From the NCBI GenBank assembly GCA_000146855.1, contig GL405246.1:420778-484777 (forward strand): a stretch of 64,000 nt of DNA. Reading direction: 5' to 3'. This DNA is from [Eubacterium] yurii subsp. margaretiae ATCC 43715 (GTDB taxonomy: Bacteria > Bacillota > Clostridia > Peptostreptococcales > Filifactoraceae). Positions 26,793-37,783 of this stretch are shown here, piece by piece. Both the position numbers and the translations under genes were made by a program. The first letter of the stretch is position 1. Each line of letters opens with the position of its first letter. The notes below the pieces were generated by a model, which was not told the origin of the DNA, did no database searches, and saw nothing but the letters and a program-made list of their open reading frames with translations.

Positions 26793-28265
26793 ATGAAGAG
26801 AAAAATTTTTATATCCGTTTTGTGCCTTGCACTTGCCCTTTCATTTAGTGCCTGCAACAAAAAGGAAGCATCAAATTCAGGGACAATTAAAAATGAAACT
26901 GCAAGTCAAAAAGATGACGATAAGAAAGTTACAGAAAATAAAAAGACAAAAAATAAAGACATTGAGGAGGTAGACGACAAGGTCTTAAACTTCACATCTA
27001 AATATTTAGAGCAATTTGATGACAATTCTTACTCCTGCATTTTGATAAACTTTAAAAATGATGATTTCATTCCTGAAGATATTAGAGAAAAGATAAAAAC
27101 CATAAATGTAAGTAAATATGGTAAGCCTGGCAATGGAATAGAGAAAGGCTATAAACCTTATAAGTCTCTTGTGATTAATCTTCGTGAAGGAGCATTGTAT
27201 AAAATTAGCACTACAGCTGATAAGATTGACGATTTGAGATTTATAAAAGGTGCTTACCTTGCAAAAGGCGATGCGCTTTTACTTGAAAATGCAGATAAGT
27301 TCTACAATATTAATATCTATAGTGCAGATGAGATTGATGGCATTAGTAATTGTTATCCATTTACTACCTATAATAATGAAAGTCCGGAAAAGCGGTATAC
27401 CCTATATAGATGGCTTCAAAAAAGTCAACCGTCATTTTTTGTAAATGATAGGATGTATACAGAAAAAGACAATGCGACAAGTATGACTGCCAATATTGAT
27501 CTTAACGGAGACGGTATGAAAGACATCGTCAGTATCAAAGCCATAGAACAAAAAGAAAATGTATTCAGTGATAAACTTTTCTTCTCATCACTTAAATGGA
27601 AGATACTTATTAATGATAAAGAATTTGACCTGATGTCTTTTGACAAGCTAAAGAATTTTGAGGATGTAGAAAAATATATAAGGATATACATTCAAGACTT
27701 TGATAAGTCTGATAAATATAAGGAGATATTTATAGATATTGCAGGAAATGAGTACAATATTTTTACTGAAGTCTTCAGATATGATAATGGAGAGCTAACA
27801 CATATAGGTTCTATGGAACGTAAACAGGCGATAAGTTTTAGCAATAATACCAAGGATGGTATCTGTCTTATGCCTAACATTAACTACGGTTTGGGCTTTA
27901 ATTACTTATATGATAGGATTTATTCTATAAAAGACGGCAAGGTTGTGGAAGAGGTACAAGATGTCAAAAAGATACATTATAGCGATTCAGAAATGTTAGG
28001 AACTTTGAAAGTGGATTTAAACTTATATGAGAAGGTTGATTCAGAAAAGAAAAGTGATGTACTCAAAAAAGGAGAGGTAATTTGCCTTCAAGAAACTGAT
28101 GACAAGTCATGGATTAAGGTAAAAAGTATAGAAACAGGAAAAAGCGGCTATCTTTTAGTTACAATAAATGAAGAAAATGGTAGTATAAATTTTAAAGATC
28201 AGGAAGCTTTGAAGTTGGAAAGCTTTGAAGAAGCTATAGACGGCATTTATGATGGAGAAGGCTAA
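26793..28265 (+). CDS. Lipoprotein with FG-GAP-like motif and C-terminal SH3-like domain (paralogue 2)
   Basis: 490 residues, co-directional and 12 bases after its paralogue, with GAGGTGG before the ATG. Same plan: lipobox SFSAC, charged linker, VLNFTSKYLEQF, LRFIKGAYLAKGDALLLE, a DLNGDGMKDIV loop, FRYDNGELTHIGSME and the SH3-like end LKVDLNLYEKVD, VLKKGEVICLQE, SWIKVKS, GKSGYLLV. Identity with the first copy is moderate across the whole length, so the duplication is old. A terminator follows at 28361-28391. Confidence 0.8.
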   Translation: MKRKIFISVLCLALALSFSACNKKEASNSGTIKNETASQKDDDKKVTENKKTKNKDIEEVDDKVLNFTSKYLEQFDDNSYSCILINFKNDDFIPEDIREKIKTINVSKYGKPGNGIEKGYKPYKSLVINLREGALYKISTTADKIDDLRFIKGAYLAKGDALLLENADKFYNINIYSADEIDGISNCYPFTTYNNESPEKRYTLYRWLQKSQPSFFVNDRMYTEKDNATSMTANIDLNGDGMKDIVSIKAIEQKENVFSDKLFFSSLKWKILINDKEFDLMSFDKLKNFEDVEKYIRIYIQDFDKSDKYKEIFIDIAGNEYNIFTEVFRYDNGELTHIGSMERKQAISFSNNTKDGICLMPNINYGLGFNYLYDRIYSIKDGKVVEEVQDVKKIHYSDSEMLGTLKVDLNLYEKVDSEKKSDVLKKGEVICLQETDDKSWIKVKSIETGKSGYLLVTINEENGSINFKDQEALKLESFEEAIDGIYDGEG

Positions 28266-28360
28266 AGCTTTATAGCATGTAATTAATGCTCTGCCCAAAA
28301 AAGCTAAATATATGATACGACATTACGATTTATAATAATAAACATCTCTTATTCAGCAAG

Positions 28361-28391
28361 AACACACATGGTTTATACCCTGTGTGTTTTT
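28361..28391 (+). terminator. Terminator after the lipoprotein pair
   Basis: AACACACATGGT (28361-28372) pairs with ACCCTGTGTGTT (28377-28388), one mismatch, running into TTTTT. Confidence 0.75.
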
Positions 28392-28538
28392 GCGTTAGAA
28401 GCATAGGTTAGTATAAAATATTTATTATAAGACATAAATATCCTATAAAGTAAGTTTTAAAATGGATATAGATGTATTATAATGATTATAATAAGGATAA
28501 GATTTTTGTATAATATCCATCATTCGTAAAAAATTCTA

Positions 28539-28595
28539 TTAAAGTCAAGTATAATATTATATTGTTATTATTGTATTAGCTGAGTTTGACTTTAA
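28539..28595 (+). promoter_or_regulatory. Inverted repeat before the WG-repeat lipoprotein gene
   Basis: TTAAAGTCAA (28539-28548) recurs inverted as TTGACTTTAA (28586-28595), with TATAAT-like bases between. The position, 80 bases before the gene, suits an operator or promoter region, but the role is a guess. Confidence 0.3.
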
Positions 28596-28675
28596 TTAAG
28601 CCGGAGATAGTTTAGAAATTTTATTTACTTATTTATGTTGGTGTAATAATGTGCGATGAAAGGGAGTGACTTTTT

Positions 28676-29743
28676 ATGAAAAAATCATTATGCTTGTTTA
28701 TTTGTGCCTTATTTACAGTAATGACATCAGTAGCTTGCAGTAATACTATAGCTGACAAAGATAAGGTCAATGTGGGAAATACTGATATGAATGTAGCTGA
28801 TAATGGAAAAATATCAATAGAAAAGGATAAGACTGAGCAAAAATATAGGCTGTCTTTTAAAAAAACAGACTTTAATATAAGGAATCCTTATATTTAAGAT
28901 GGAGTTTTTGCAGTAAACTTTGAAGATAAGACTTACAACTTTTCAGATTTAAGTGGAAAATTAATTTCAAAGAACAATTATTTGGATGTTGTAGCAGGAT
29001 TTAGTGAAGGTTATGCCTTTGTAGTAGACAAGGACAAGAAAGGCTACTACATAGATAACAAAGGGAAAAAGGTTATAGATACTGTAAACGGAGAAAAAAT
29101 AAAGGTAGGTGACATCTTTGTAAGGGGAGTTGCAAAGGTATTTTTAAATTCAAATAAGGAAGTAAGTATTGATAAGAATGGAAAGATTTGTCCACCTGTC
29201 GAAAAGAAGTACAAAGGATATAGTGTTGCAGGTAATTATTATACAGACAATAAAAAATATGGCTTATTTGATGAAAAGAACAATAAAGCTCTAACTAAGC
29301 TAATATATAAAAACGTAACGAGATTTGTGGGGAATAAAGCCTTGGTTGTAGATATGAACGACAATTTATTGCTGATATATACCAAGGGTGATGTCATTGT
29401 AAATCTAAGTGAGAAATTCCCTAATATAGACATTGAGGATATAGACGATATATCAAAGGATTGTTTTGTGGTGAATTTTAAGGATGATACGAATTCAAAG
29501 ATTCTTGACCTGTCTGGAAATGTGATTACAGAGACAGAATTTTCTCATATAGGCAAGTTTGAAGATGGCTTTGCAAACTGTGAAAAAGGCGATAAATTCG
29601 GCTGCAGCGATAAAGATGGAAATGAAGTAATACCTGCTAAATACAATAATATATCAAATATTTATGCAGATAATAATATGCACTTTGCACTTGTGCAAGA
29701 CGGAGATATCTGGAGTATTTGTACTATAAAAGCAGGGAAGTAG
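28676..29743 (+). pseudogene. WG-repeat lipoprotein interrupted by an in-frame TAA
   Basis: The first part (28676-28897) encodes 73 residues with lipoprotein signal MKKSLCLFICALFTVMTSVAC. A TAA at 28895-28897 ends it, but the very same frame continues at once with DGVFAVNFEDKTYNFSDL and runs to 29743. The remainder shows WG-type beta repeats: GFSEGYAFVVDKDKKGYYID, DNKKYGLFDEKN, KFEDGFANCEKGDKFGCSDKDGNEVIPAKYN. Thus one base change (for example AAA to TAA) would explain the break. GGGAGTGAC precedes the ATG. WG proteins are often exported, with unknown role. A downstream restart at 28982 has no good ribosome site. Confidence 0.75.
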
Positions 29744-29890
29744 AGCGATGAAAAAAGATATTAATTGAATTGTAGTAAATGTATTATAGTTTTATTATAA
29801 TCCTTTAATTAGAAGAATTTTGCTATAAATATCAGTGGATATGCTTATAATCTAAAAAATTAAATATAAGACGGTATCATAAGTAATTTA

Positions 29891-29936
29891 AAAAGGACTG
29901 TAAAATTGTAAATTCAATCTTACAGTCCTTTTTTTA
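29891..29936 (+). terminator. Terminator after the WG-repeat gene
   Basis: GGACTGTAA (29895-29903) pairs perfectly with TTACAGTCC (29920-29928), followed by eight T. On the other strand the T run is shorter, but it may also serve the minus-strand gene ending at 30078. Confidence 0.85.
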
Positions 29937-30077
29937 TTGTGATTTTAATCTTATGCTAAAAGCCTTTTAAATCACCATACAAAATATTTCGCATGACTTT
30001 TTACATCGAGATTAGTATTATACTGATATTACGATTTGCCTAATCTATGGATTAGTTATAGAGTACTTATTTCATTA

Positions 30078-33000
30078 TTACTTCGTACCTACATTGTTTC
30101 TTTGGTTTAAGGTGCTCATTATATAGTCCATATTCACATCTTCAATCAATCCTGTAAGCGGTTGGATGTGTCCTGTTTCTTCGTTGAAGTTTTCAAAGGC
30201 TCTTGATAACATAAGTTTTATTCTGTTGAGCTGATTTACTTCTGATGCGCCGGGATCATAGTCGATAGGTGCTATGTTTACTCCCTTGTAGAGTCTTTTT
30301 AGTTCCTTAGCCATTCCCTTACCTGTAACGTGATTTGGTAGGCAGGCAAAAGGCTGAACGCAGATTATATTTTTTACTCCGCTGTTTATCAGTTCTATCA
30401 TTTCGCCTGTTAGGAACCATCCCTCACCTGTTTGATGACCAAGAGACATTACAGTAGATGCACCCCTTGCTATTTCTTGGATTGTAGCAGGTTTATCGTA
30501 GTTATTAGACTGTTCAAGTGCATCTCTAAGGTGTGATCTATAGTCCTCGATATAGTTTATTATCATATTTTTTATTATATATGACAGTTTTTTAGTGCCC
30601 ATATGCTCGTAAGTGAAGTTCTCGTTATATAAAGTATACATTACGAAATCAAGCAGTGACGGTACTACAGCCTCTGCACCCTCGCTTTCTATTACGCTTA
30701 CTACGGAGTTGTTGGCAGTAGGGTGGAATTTTACAAGTATCTCTCCTACGACACCGACTTTCGGCTTTTGTTCACCCGTTCTTGGGATATTGTCAAATTT
30801 CTTGACTATCTCATATATATTTTCGATAAATTTCTTCTTTTTATGAGATTTGAGTTCTTTTTTCAAAAACTCTATACTTCTGTGGTAGAGTTCATTTGCT
30901 GAGCCTTGCACCTTTTCGTAAGGACGAGTGGCATAGAGCAGATTCATCAGCAAGTCACCGTAAATAAGTGCTTGTATAGCTCTGTCTATAAATGCAGGAC
31001 TTAGTAGTGAAAAGCCCGGATTTTTTTCAAAGCCCTTAGGGTTGAGTGAGATTACCGGTATGTTTTCAAAACCGCTGTCTATTAGCGCCTTTCTCAAAAA
31101 AGCTATATAGTTTGTAGCTCTGCAACCGCCACCTGTTTGAGACATCAGCACTGATGTGTTGTTAAGATCATATTTTCCGGATTTTAATGCCTTTATCAGC
31201 TGACCGATTACTATTATCGCAGGATAGCAGGCATCGTTGTTTACATATTTAAGCCCCTCATCTATTGCCCCTGTATCATCACGCAGTAATACCATATTGT
31301 ATCCGCTGTAGTTAAATACAGACTCCAAGAGGTCGAAGTGCACCGGAGACATCTGTGGACAAAGTATGGTGTGAGTCTTTTTCATCTGTTTTGTAAAGAT
31401 GATTCTGTCTTTAGGCTCGTGAATTTTCTTAGGTTCAACATTTTTTTGTTCACGCTCTATCATACTTGCCTTGAGTGAACGCAGTCTTATCTTCACAGCA
31501 CCAAGGTTTGACACCTCATCTATCTTAAGTGTTGTATATATCTTGTTGTTATTTGCCATTATTTCGGCTACCTGATCTGTAGTTACAGCGTCAAGTCCGC
31601 AACCGAAAGAGTTGAGTTGAACTATCTCAAGATTTTTCTGAGTTGCGACAAAGTCAGCAGCTCTATACAGTCTTGAGTGGTAAGTCCACTGATTTACAAC
31701 TCTTAGCTTCTTCTTACCTGTAGAAAGATGTGCTACGCTGTCCTCTGTAAGCACACACATACCAAGCGATGTGATTACATCAGGTATACCGTGGTTGATA
31801 TGTGGATCGAGGTGATACGGTCTGCCTGCAAGCACTATGCCTTTGATGTTGTTGTCTTCAATATATTTTAGAGTTTCTTCACCTTTTTTTGCAAGGTCGC
31901 TCTTGAATGAATCATATTTAGCTTCCGCCTTTTTGTAAGCTGCTTCTACATCTTTTATGTCGATGTAAAAATCATCTTTGAGCATATTATACAGTTGCTT
32001 GATAGCTGATTTTTCATCAGATAGATTTATAAAAGGTGAGTAGAGTTTTATGCTGTTTTCCCTTATTATATCCATGTTGTTTTTGATTACTTCCGGATAT
32101 GATATGACTATAGGGCAGTTGAAATTATTCGTACCGTCTACAGTATCTTCAAGTTTTTCATGCATTACACTCGGATAGAACAATCTCATTACCTTTTTGT
32201 CTACAAGATCCATGATGTGACCGTGGGAAAGTTTAGCAGGGAAACAAGCCGATTCTGACGGTATAGTCTCTATACCCTTTTCATATATCTTAGTATTTGA
32301 TCTGCCTGAAATCACAACTTCAAAGCCAAGCTCTGTGAAGAATGTATGCCATAGCGGATAGTTTTCGTATATATTTAAAACTCTTGGTATACCAATCTTG
32401 CCTCTTACAGCTTCATCTCCTTTTAGAGATTTGTAAGAGAAGAGTTTTTTGTATTTGTAGTCAAAGAGATTAGGCAGGTCGTTTTTGATATAGTCATCGC
32501 CAAGCCCCTTTTCACATCTGTTACCGGAGATGAATCTCTCTCCTCCTGCAAAGTGATTTATAGTAAGCAGACAGTTGTTAGAGCATTTTTTACATCTTGT
32601 AATTTCATTTTGGATTTGAAAGTTTTCAAGTTCTCTCGCTTGCAGTAATTCTGTCTTATATCCTTGCTCATATCTCGCTTTTGAAATTATAGAACAGCCA
32701 AAGGCTCCCATAATACCTGCAATGTCAGGACGTATCACTTCTCTTTCAGAGAGAAGTTCAAATGCTCTCAGCACTGCGTCATTGTAGAATGTTCCACCTT
32801 GAACGACTATCTTCTCGCCAAGTTCTTCCTTATTTTTTATCTTAATTACCTTGTAAAGTGCGTTTTTGATTACCGAGTAGCATAGACCGCTGCTTATATC
32901 TCCTACACTTGCACCTTCTTTTTGTGACTGCTTAACTCTTGAGTTCATAAATACAGTACATCTTGAGCCAAGGTCAACAGGGTTTTGTGCAGCTATGGAC

Positions 33001-34409
33001 TCTTTGACAAAGTCTTGTATTGATATGTTGAGTGATTTTGCAAAGGTGTCAAGGAAGGAACCGCAACCTGAAGAACAAGCCTCGTTTAGAGATATTGAGT
33101 CTATAGTGCCTTCTTTTATCTTAAGGCATTTCATATCCTGACCGCCTATGTCAAGTATGAAGTTTACTCCTTCACAGAAAAAGTCTGCAGCCTTGTAATG
33201 CGCAACAGTTTCTATTTCACCAAAGTCTACCTTAAGAGCCTTCTGAAGCAAGCCTTCACCATAGCCTGTAACTGTAGAATACACAATCTTAGCCGTAGGA
33301 GGCATTACAGAGTATAGCTGTCTTAGTGCATCTATTGTAGAGTTAAGCGGTGAGCCGTGGTTGCTGTCATAATGTGACCATAGCAAGGCACCGTCATCAT
33401 CTATAAGAGCAATCTTTGTAGTTGTCGAGCCTGCATCTATTCCAAGATAACAGTTGCCAACATGATTGCTTATATCTTTTCTTACTACCTTTTCTTTTTG
33501 ATGTCTATTTGTAAATTCCTCATATTCCACATCATCTTTAAATAAGGGCTCAAGTCTGTCACTTTCTATAAGTGAAGTCAGTTGCAAGTTTTCAAATGAC
33601 TTTACAAAGTCAGCCAATTGAATAATAGAAGAGTCCTTCGCAAGCAATGCACAACCTATAGCGACATATAACTGTGAATTATGTGGAAATATAATATCGG
33701 AGTCTTTGAGGTTAAGAGTCTCAATAAATCTTTGTCTAAGCTCTGAAAGATAGTACAATGGTCCACCTAAAAAGGCAACTTTTCCCCTTATGGGCATACC
33801 GCAGGCAAGACCGCTTATTGTCTGAATAACTACAGCTTGAAAAATTGAGGCTGATATATCTTCTTTCTTGACTCCCTCATTTAGAAGTGGCTGAACATCA
33901 GTCTTGGCGAAAACTCCACATCTTGCAGCAATAGGATATATAGTAGTGAAATTTTTTGCGTATTCGTTAAGTCCTGTGGCATCAGTTTTAAGTAATGACG
34001 CCATCTGGTCTATGAATGAGCCTGTACCACCGGCACAAGTACCATTCATCTTTTGCTCTACTGATTCTCCAAAGTATGTTATCTTTGCATCTTCACCACC
34101 CAATTCTATAGCTACATCAGCTGTAGGATTGAAGGTCTTAATTGCCTTTGTTGAGGCTATAACTTCCTGCACAAATGAAACGTTTAGAGCATTTGCCAGT
34201 CCCATACCTCCCGAGCCTGTGATTGCGACCTTAATTCTTACATCTTCAAATTTCTCGTAGGCTTCAAGCACGAGTTTTTTGAGAGTTTCATTTATATTTG
34301 CATGATGACGCTCGTATTTTGAATAAAGTATATCATCCTTGTAGTCAAGTGCCACCAATTTTACGGTAGTAGAGCCGACATCTACACCGATATTTATTAC
34401 ATCTAACAT
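30078..34409 (-). CDS. Acyl-CoA dehydratase activase-related fusion protein (1443 aa)
   Basis: A cytoplasmic fusion of four parts. Residues 1-270: BadF/BcrA ASKHA ATPase ([22 protein letters not shown], cluster-binding [15 protein letters not shown]). Residues 320-590: second ASKHA ATPase ([53 protein letters not shown]). About 600-870: a Cys motif CKKCSNNC and a DUF2229 region ([29 protein letters not shown]). About 930-1430: HgdB-like part ([40 protein letters not shown]). Such proteins are known as one long chain in clostridia; related activases inject electrons into 2-hydroxyacyl-CoA dehydratases using ATP. Real substrate is unknown. GGAGGTAAT precedes the ATG. It is a single-gene unit with no dehydratase subunits nearby. 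Confidence 0.88.
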   Translation of the reverse strand: MLDVINIGVDVGSTTVKLVALDYKDDILYSKYERHHANINETLKKLVLEAYEKFEDVRIKVAITGSGGMGLANALNVSFVQEVIASTKAIKTFNPTADVAIELGGEDAKITYFGESVEQKMNGTCAGGTGSFIDQMASLLKTDATGLNEYAKNFTTIYPIAARCGVFAKTDVQPLLNEGVKKEDISASIFQAVVIQTISGLACGMPIRGKVAFLGGPLYYLSELRQRFIETLNLKDSDIIFPHNSQLYVAIGCALLAKDSSIIQLADFVKSFENLQLTSLIESDRLEPLFKDDVEYEEFTNRHQKEKVVRKDISNHVGNCYLGIDAGSTTTKIALIDDDGALLWSHYDSNHGSPLNSTIDALRQLYSVMPPTAKIVYSTVTGYGEGLLQKALKVDFGEIETVAHYKAADFFCEGVNFILDIGGQDMKCLKIKEGTIDSISLNEACSSGCGSFLDTFAKSLNISIQDFVKESIAAQNPVDLGSRCTVFMNSRVKQSQKEGASVGDISSGLCYSVIKNALYKVIKIKNKEELGEKIVVQGGTFYNDAVLRAFELLSEREVIRPDIAGIMGAFGCSIISKARYEQGYKTELLQARELENFQIQNEITRCKKCSNNCLLTINHFAGGERFISGNRCEKGLGDDYIKNDLPNLFDYKYKKLFSYKSLKGDEAVRGKIGIPRVLNIYENYPLWHTFFTELGFEVVISGRSNTKIYEKGIETIPSESACFPAKLSHGHIMDLVDKKVMRLFYPSVMHEKLEDTVDGTNNFNCPIVISYPEVIKNNMDIIRENSIKLYSPFINLSDEKSAIKQLYNMLKDDFYIDIKDVEAAYKKAEAKYDSFKSDLAKKGEETLKYIEDNNIKGIVLAGRPYHLDPHINHGIPDVITSLGMCVLTEDSVAHLSTGKKKLRVVNQWTYHSRLYRAADFVATQKNLEIVQLNSFGCGLDAVTTDQVAEIMANNNKIYTTLKIDEVSNLGAVKIRLRSLKASMIEREQKNVEPKKIHEPKDRIIFTKQMKKTHTILCPQMSPVHFDLLESVFNYSGYNMVLLRDDTGAIDEGLKYVNNDACYPAIIVIGQLIKALKSGKYDLNNTSVLMSQTGGGCRATNYIAFLRKALIDSGFENIPVISLNPKGFEKNPGFSLLSPAFIDRAIQALIYGDLLMNLLYATRPYEKVQGSANELYHRSIEFLKKELKSHKKKKFIENIYEIVKKFDNIPRTGEQKPKVGVVGEILVKFHPTANNSVVSVIESEGAEAVVPSLLDFVMYTLYNENFTYEHMGTKKLSYIIKNMIINYIEDYRSHLRDALEQSNNYDKPATIQEIARGASTVMSLGHQTGEGWFLTGEMIELINSGVKNIICVQPFACLPNHVTGKGMAKELKRLYKGVNIAPIDYDPGASEVNQLNRIKLMLSRAFENFNEETGHIQPLTGLIEDVNMDYIMSTLNQRNNVGTK

Positions 34410-34850
34410 ATTACCTCCAAAAACGCAGGTTTCAAACCAAACTTCGGTTTTGAAATCTCATACCATATCAAAGCATTATCATCCATTTAGCCTTGACATC
34501 AGTATTAGACTTATAAAAAAATCAAAAATATCAGCAAAGAAATATTTCTTGCTAAAATATGCTGTTATACTTCTTTACTGAAAAATATAATTTTTTAAAA
34601 GTTTAAACAATATTATTTCCTTAAAATCAGTATTTTTACAACATAGGATAAATATATAGCTTTAACATTAAATAAATCTGTAATTTCACCTGTACTATAT
34701 TAAATTTCTATTAAATTTCACATTGAGAAGGTGATTTTTAAAAAGTAGTATTTACTATTTGAACTAAGTTTATATATTTTTAAACAATGTTAAAATTGTA
34801 TACTAAATCAGTAAAAAATTCAATCGTAAAATAGTCCTATTTTTTCACAT
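34410..34850. other. AT-rich intergenic stretch with nothing recognised
   Basis: It must hold the promoter for the minus-strand gene starting at 34409, but I find no hexamer pair with good spacing. No gene, repeat copy or RNA motif is supported. Confidence 0.4.
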
Positions 34851-34890
34851 AAAAAAAATACAAACTCAAGATATTTTATGAGTTTGTATT
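34851..34890 (-). terminator. Terminator of the hydrogenase-like operon
   Basis: AATACAAACTCA and its complement TGAGTTTGTATT form a 12-bp perfect stem (34857-34890); on the minus strand the stem runs into TTTTTTTT. It lies 20 bases after the last gene of the operon. Confidence 0.85.
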
Positions 34891-34909
34891 CACTAAATTG
34901 ATTTTAGTT

Positions 34910-36253
34910 CTATAACATCTTAGCTGATGCTGTATGTGCATAATTGTCAGCGTAGAAGTTTGAGATATTGTCAGATGTAATTTTGTCATAAGTTATCACT
35001 ATTTTACTATCTGACGGCTCTATCTTTCTTATGATAATATTTGAAATATTCTTGCCATTATTGTTAAATCGTCTAAAATCTTTATTTTTAATGCTTGCTA
35101 TTACTTTTTTAGGATTCTCAACACTGTAGATATTTATGGTATTGCTATCAAAATTTATATTAGCAACATAGTCGTCAAAGTATCCAAATGCATTATTTAT
35201 CAGTACATCAGCCTTGTTTGTAGCATCATTATACTTTGTCAATCTGTATTTAGTAGCGGATATGCTCATTGCGTCGGTATCTTCCAAGTTATATATTCCG
35301 CTTGTTGAAGAGATGAACTTGCCTTTAAATAAGTTGTCATACTTTGTATCAGTTACATCATAGCCTTCTTCGTCGAGTATCTTATGCTCTGATTTAGACA
35401 TTGATACCAAAGAATCGTTGGATTTCAAGAGATATCTTTCAGATATATCGTAATTTCCGCCGTCTTCGTCGTTCCATGTGACATCCAGATTATACCACTT
35501 ATCTCCAATTTGTACTATGTTCCAAGCATGATTTTGTATGTTCGAAGTCACCACCCTTGTCTTGACACCCAGTTCGTTTAGGATGATGTTTGCAGCCTTT
35601 GCATAGCCTTCACATACAGCCACACCACCATTGCCTACATCATAAGGAGTAAAAGGCTTGAAATTTTTGATTGATTTTGAATCCTGCATATATTGCTTAT
35701 AGGTTTTGATGTCGTAGTTAGTATACCTTGATAGATACTCATTTACCAGCCTTACCTTTTGTACGTCCGTAGAGTCACTTGGAATTTTTTTGGCAATTTC
35801 CTGGAGTCTTTTTCTCGTAGTATCCCATTCTTGTTTTGTCAAGGCATAGGTACCTGTAAAATTAACAGAAATCTTGTCGATGTAGAACATTCCGTTTACA
35901 TATTTACTCCTAAATTCATATCTGAATGTACCTCCTGCTATAAATGAAAGCTGAGGGTGGGTATTGACAAGATTTTCAAACCAAACTTTAAATTTGGGAG
36001 TTAGACTGTTCAAATACTTGGATATCTCATCTTCATTTTTGAAATCTGTATTGGCGCTGAAAAATCCGTTGTGTGCAAATATTTTTGTAACATCAAGGTC
36101 GCCCTTGTCCATTTTCTCAAGTTGACTTACTAATATACTTTCACTTTGAGAAAAGTCGTCTAAAGGGGCGGAGTTAAGTTTGAAGGCTACAAAAATACCT
36201 CCGCCTATTACCAATAGAGCAATTAAAACAATTAACCCTATAATTTTTTTCAT
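34910..36253 (-). CDS. Membrane-anchored transglutaminase-like protein
   Basis: 447 residues from ATG 36253 (MKKIIGLIVLIALLV), an N-terminal membrane anchor; a TTG four codons earlier overlaps the TTGGAG ribosome site and is not the start. The transglutaminase-like core carries the catalytic triad: Cys214 in VAVCEGYAKAAN, His242 in NHAWNI and Asp257 in NLDVTWND. The fold is shared with cysteine proteases, and bacterial members are often wall- or surface-acting. It lies 18 bases after the hydrogenase-like gene, so the two are co-transcribed; the reason for that pairing is not clear. The last 150 residues have no recognised domain. Confidence 0.85.
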   Translation of the reverse strand: MKKIIGLIVLIALLVIGGGIFVAFKLNSAPLDDFSQSESILVSQLEKMDKGDLDVTKIFAHNGFFSANTDFKNEDEISKYLNSLTPKFKVWFENLVNTHPQLSFIAGGTFRYEFRSKYVNGMFYIDKISVNFTGTYALTKQEWDTTRKRLQEIAKKIPSDSTDVQKVRLVNEYLSRYTNYDIKTYKQYMQDSKSIKNFKPFTPYDVGNGGVAVCEGYAKAANIILNELGVKTRVVTSNIQNHAWNIVQIGDKWYNLDVTWNDEDGGNYDISERYLLKSNDSLVSMSKSEHKILDEEGYDVTDTKYDNLFKGKFISSTSGIYNLEDTDAMSISATKYRLTKYNDATNKADVLINNAFGYFDDYVANINFDSNTINIYSVENPKKVIASIKNKDFRRFNNNGKNISNIIIRKIEPSDSKIVITYDKITSDNISNFYADNYAHTASAKML

Positions 36254-36271
36254 ATTTTTCTCCAAATATGT

Positions 36272-37783
36272 CTATTGTCCGTAGTGTTTAGGTGCCAGTG
36301 GATTATCCTGTACTGTAAAGTATGGAGAGGCATTTTTGTATTTTTCAAGTTCTCTGCCGGATTTTTGTACCGGAGCAAGAGTTCCGGCTCCACCTATACA
36401 GCCACCAGGACATCCCATACCTTCGAGCAGATATCCGTCATATTTTCCGGCTTTTGCCATCTTAAGCATCTTCATACATTCATGCAGACCGTCAGCGCAG
36501 AAAGTCTTTACCTCATACTGCGGCTCTACCTTGTGTATTGTATTTACTATAGCTTGAGCTACACCGCCTGTAGTGGCAAATCCTCTACCTGATGTTGATG
36601 CGTCATCTCTTGCCGGTGGAGCGTCCTTTAGTGACATAAAGTCGATGTTTCGTGCAACAAGCATACCCATAAGCTCTTCAAAGGTTATTACAAAGTTGAT
36701 GAGATGCTTAAGGTGAGGTTGTGAAGCTTCCGTCTTTTTGGCAACACAAGGTCCGATAAATGCTATCTTTGCATTTTTATGGTCTTCTTTTATATGTTTT
36801 GCAGTTGCTACCATAGGAGTAGCTGAACTACTTATATTTTGTTTGAATTCAGGGAAGTTTTTAGTGGCAGCAAGATACCATGAAGGACAGCAAGATGTAC
36901 CTAAGAATTTCAAAGTTTCAGGTACTTCAGTCAAAAACTCCTCAGCCTCATGGATGGATTCAATATCCGCTCCAAGTGCAACTTCTACCACAGATTTGAA
37001 TCCTAATCTTCTTATACCTTCCTTAATCATATCCGGCTTTACCAAAGGACCGAACTGTCCTACAAAGGCGGGTGCAAGTATGGCATGTACTTCTTCACCG
37101 TTTTTTATAGCTTGAATAAGTTGGAATATTTCAGTCTTATCTGCTATTGCACCAAAAGGACAGTGTACAAGACACATTCCACAGGTAACGCACTTATCTT
37201 GATTAATAATGGCTCTACCAAGGTAATCAGACTCTATAGCATTGACACCACAGGCTGCAGCACAAGGTCTGTCAAAAAATACTATAGCATTGTATGGACA
37301 GTTATCCTTACATCTGCCACATCTTATACATTTTTCTTCGTCAATTATAGTAGAGTACTGCCCCATAGATATAGCGTTGACAGGACAGACTTGGATACAT
37401 GGGTGAGCAAGACATTTTCTACAGTTGTTTGTAACTCTATATGTCTTGGTAGGACAGGCCTCACATGCAAAAGGCATTACCTGTACCAGCTCATCTTGGA
37501 CTATTCTTTCAGATTTGATTATCTTTTCGCATCCGTCGGACAATCTTGAATACTCATCCTGAGCTCTCATCTTCATACCAAGAGCCATTCTTAGTCTTTC
37601 CCCAACTATTGCTCTTTCCTTATATATGGAATCTCTATATTGGGCTACCTCGCCAGGAAGTATTGTGTAGACTGCTTCTTCAATATTATGTGCTAATTTT
37701 TCATTGTCGTCATAGCCCATCCTGGCTACTTCGACGAATACCATTCTTCTTAGCTGTATCAGCGGAGTATAGTTTTCTTTCAT
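36272..37783 (-). CDS. [FeFe]-hydrogenase-like protein (group B type) with ferredoxin domain
   Basis: 503 residues. The N-terminal part has many Cys for Fe-S clusters: CEACPTKTYRVTNNC, CLAHPCIQVCPVNAI, KCIRCGRCKDNCPYNAI and KCVTCGMCLVHCPFGAI. The hydrogenase domain keeps all H-cluster motifs in variant form: TSCCPSW (L1), GPCVAKKTEA (L2) and EGMGCPGGCIGGAGT (L3). The GPC and MGCPGGC variants and the modest length resemble group B (CpIII-like) enzymes rather than classic HydA, whose L2 and L3 read MPC and MACPGGC. It could oxidise or evolve hydrogen or sense it. It follows the [2Fe-2S] protein gene with zero spacing. Confidence 0.85.
   Translation of the reverse strand: MKENYTPLIQLRRMVFVEVARMGYDDNEKLAHNIEEAVYTILPGEVAQYRDSIYKERAIVGERLRMALGMKMRAQDEYSRLSDGCEKIIKSERIVQDELVQVMPFACEACPTKTYRVTNNCRKCLAHPCIQVCPVNAISMGQYSTIIDEEKCIRCGRCKDNCPYNAIVFFDRPCAAACGVNAIESDYLGRAIINQDKCVTCGMCLVHCPFGAIADKTEIFQLIQAIKNGEEVHAILAPAFVGQFGPLVKPDMIKEGIRRLGFKSVVEVALGADIESIHEAEEFLTEVPETLKFLGTSCCPSWYLAATKNFPEFKQNISSSATPMVATAKHIKEDHKNAKIAFIGPCVAKKTEASQPHLKHLINFVITFEELMGMLVARNIDFMSLKDAPPARDDASTSGRGFATTGGVAQAIVNTIHKVEPQYEVKTFCADGLHECMKMLKMAKAGKYDGYLLEGMGCPGGCIGGAGTLAPVQKSGRELEKYKNASPYFTVQDNPLAPKHYGQ

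Noticed and set aside
30020..30060. Repeat fragment near the end of the activase gene (TAATCTATGGAT)
   Set aside because: A 12-base match alone in AT-rich DNA is not enough.
33904..34260. 118-codon plus-strand frame opposite the activase gene
   Set aside because: It is a shadow of the strongly conserved minus-strand ASKHA domain, without ribosome site or family.
37085..37549. 154-codon plus-strand frame opposite the hydrogenase-like gene
   Set aside because: It lies wholly antisense to the Fe-S cysteine region, which is clearly coding on the minus strand.
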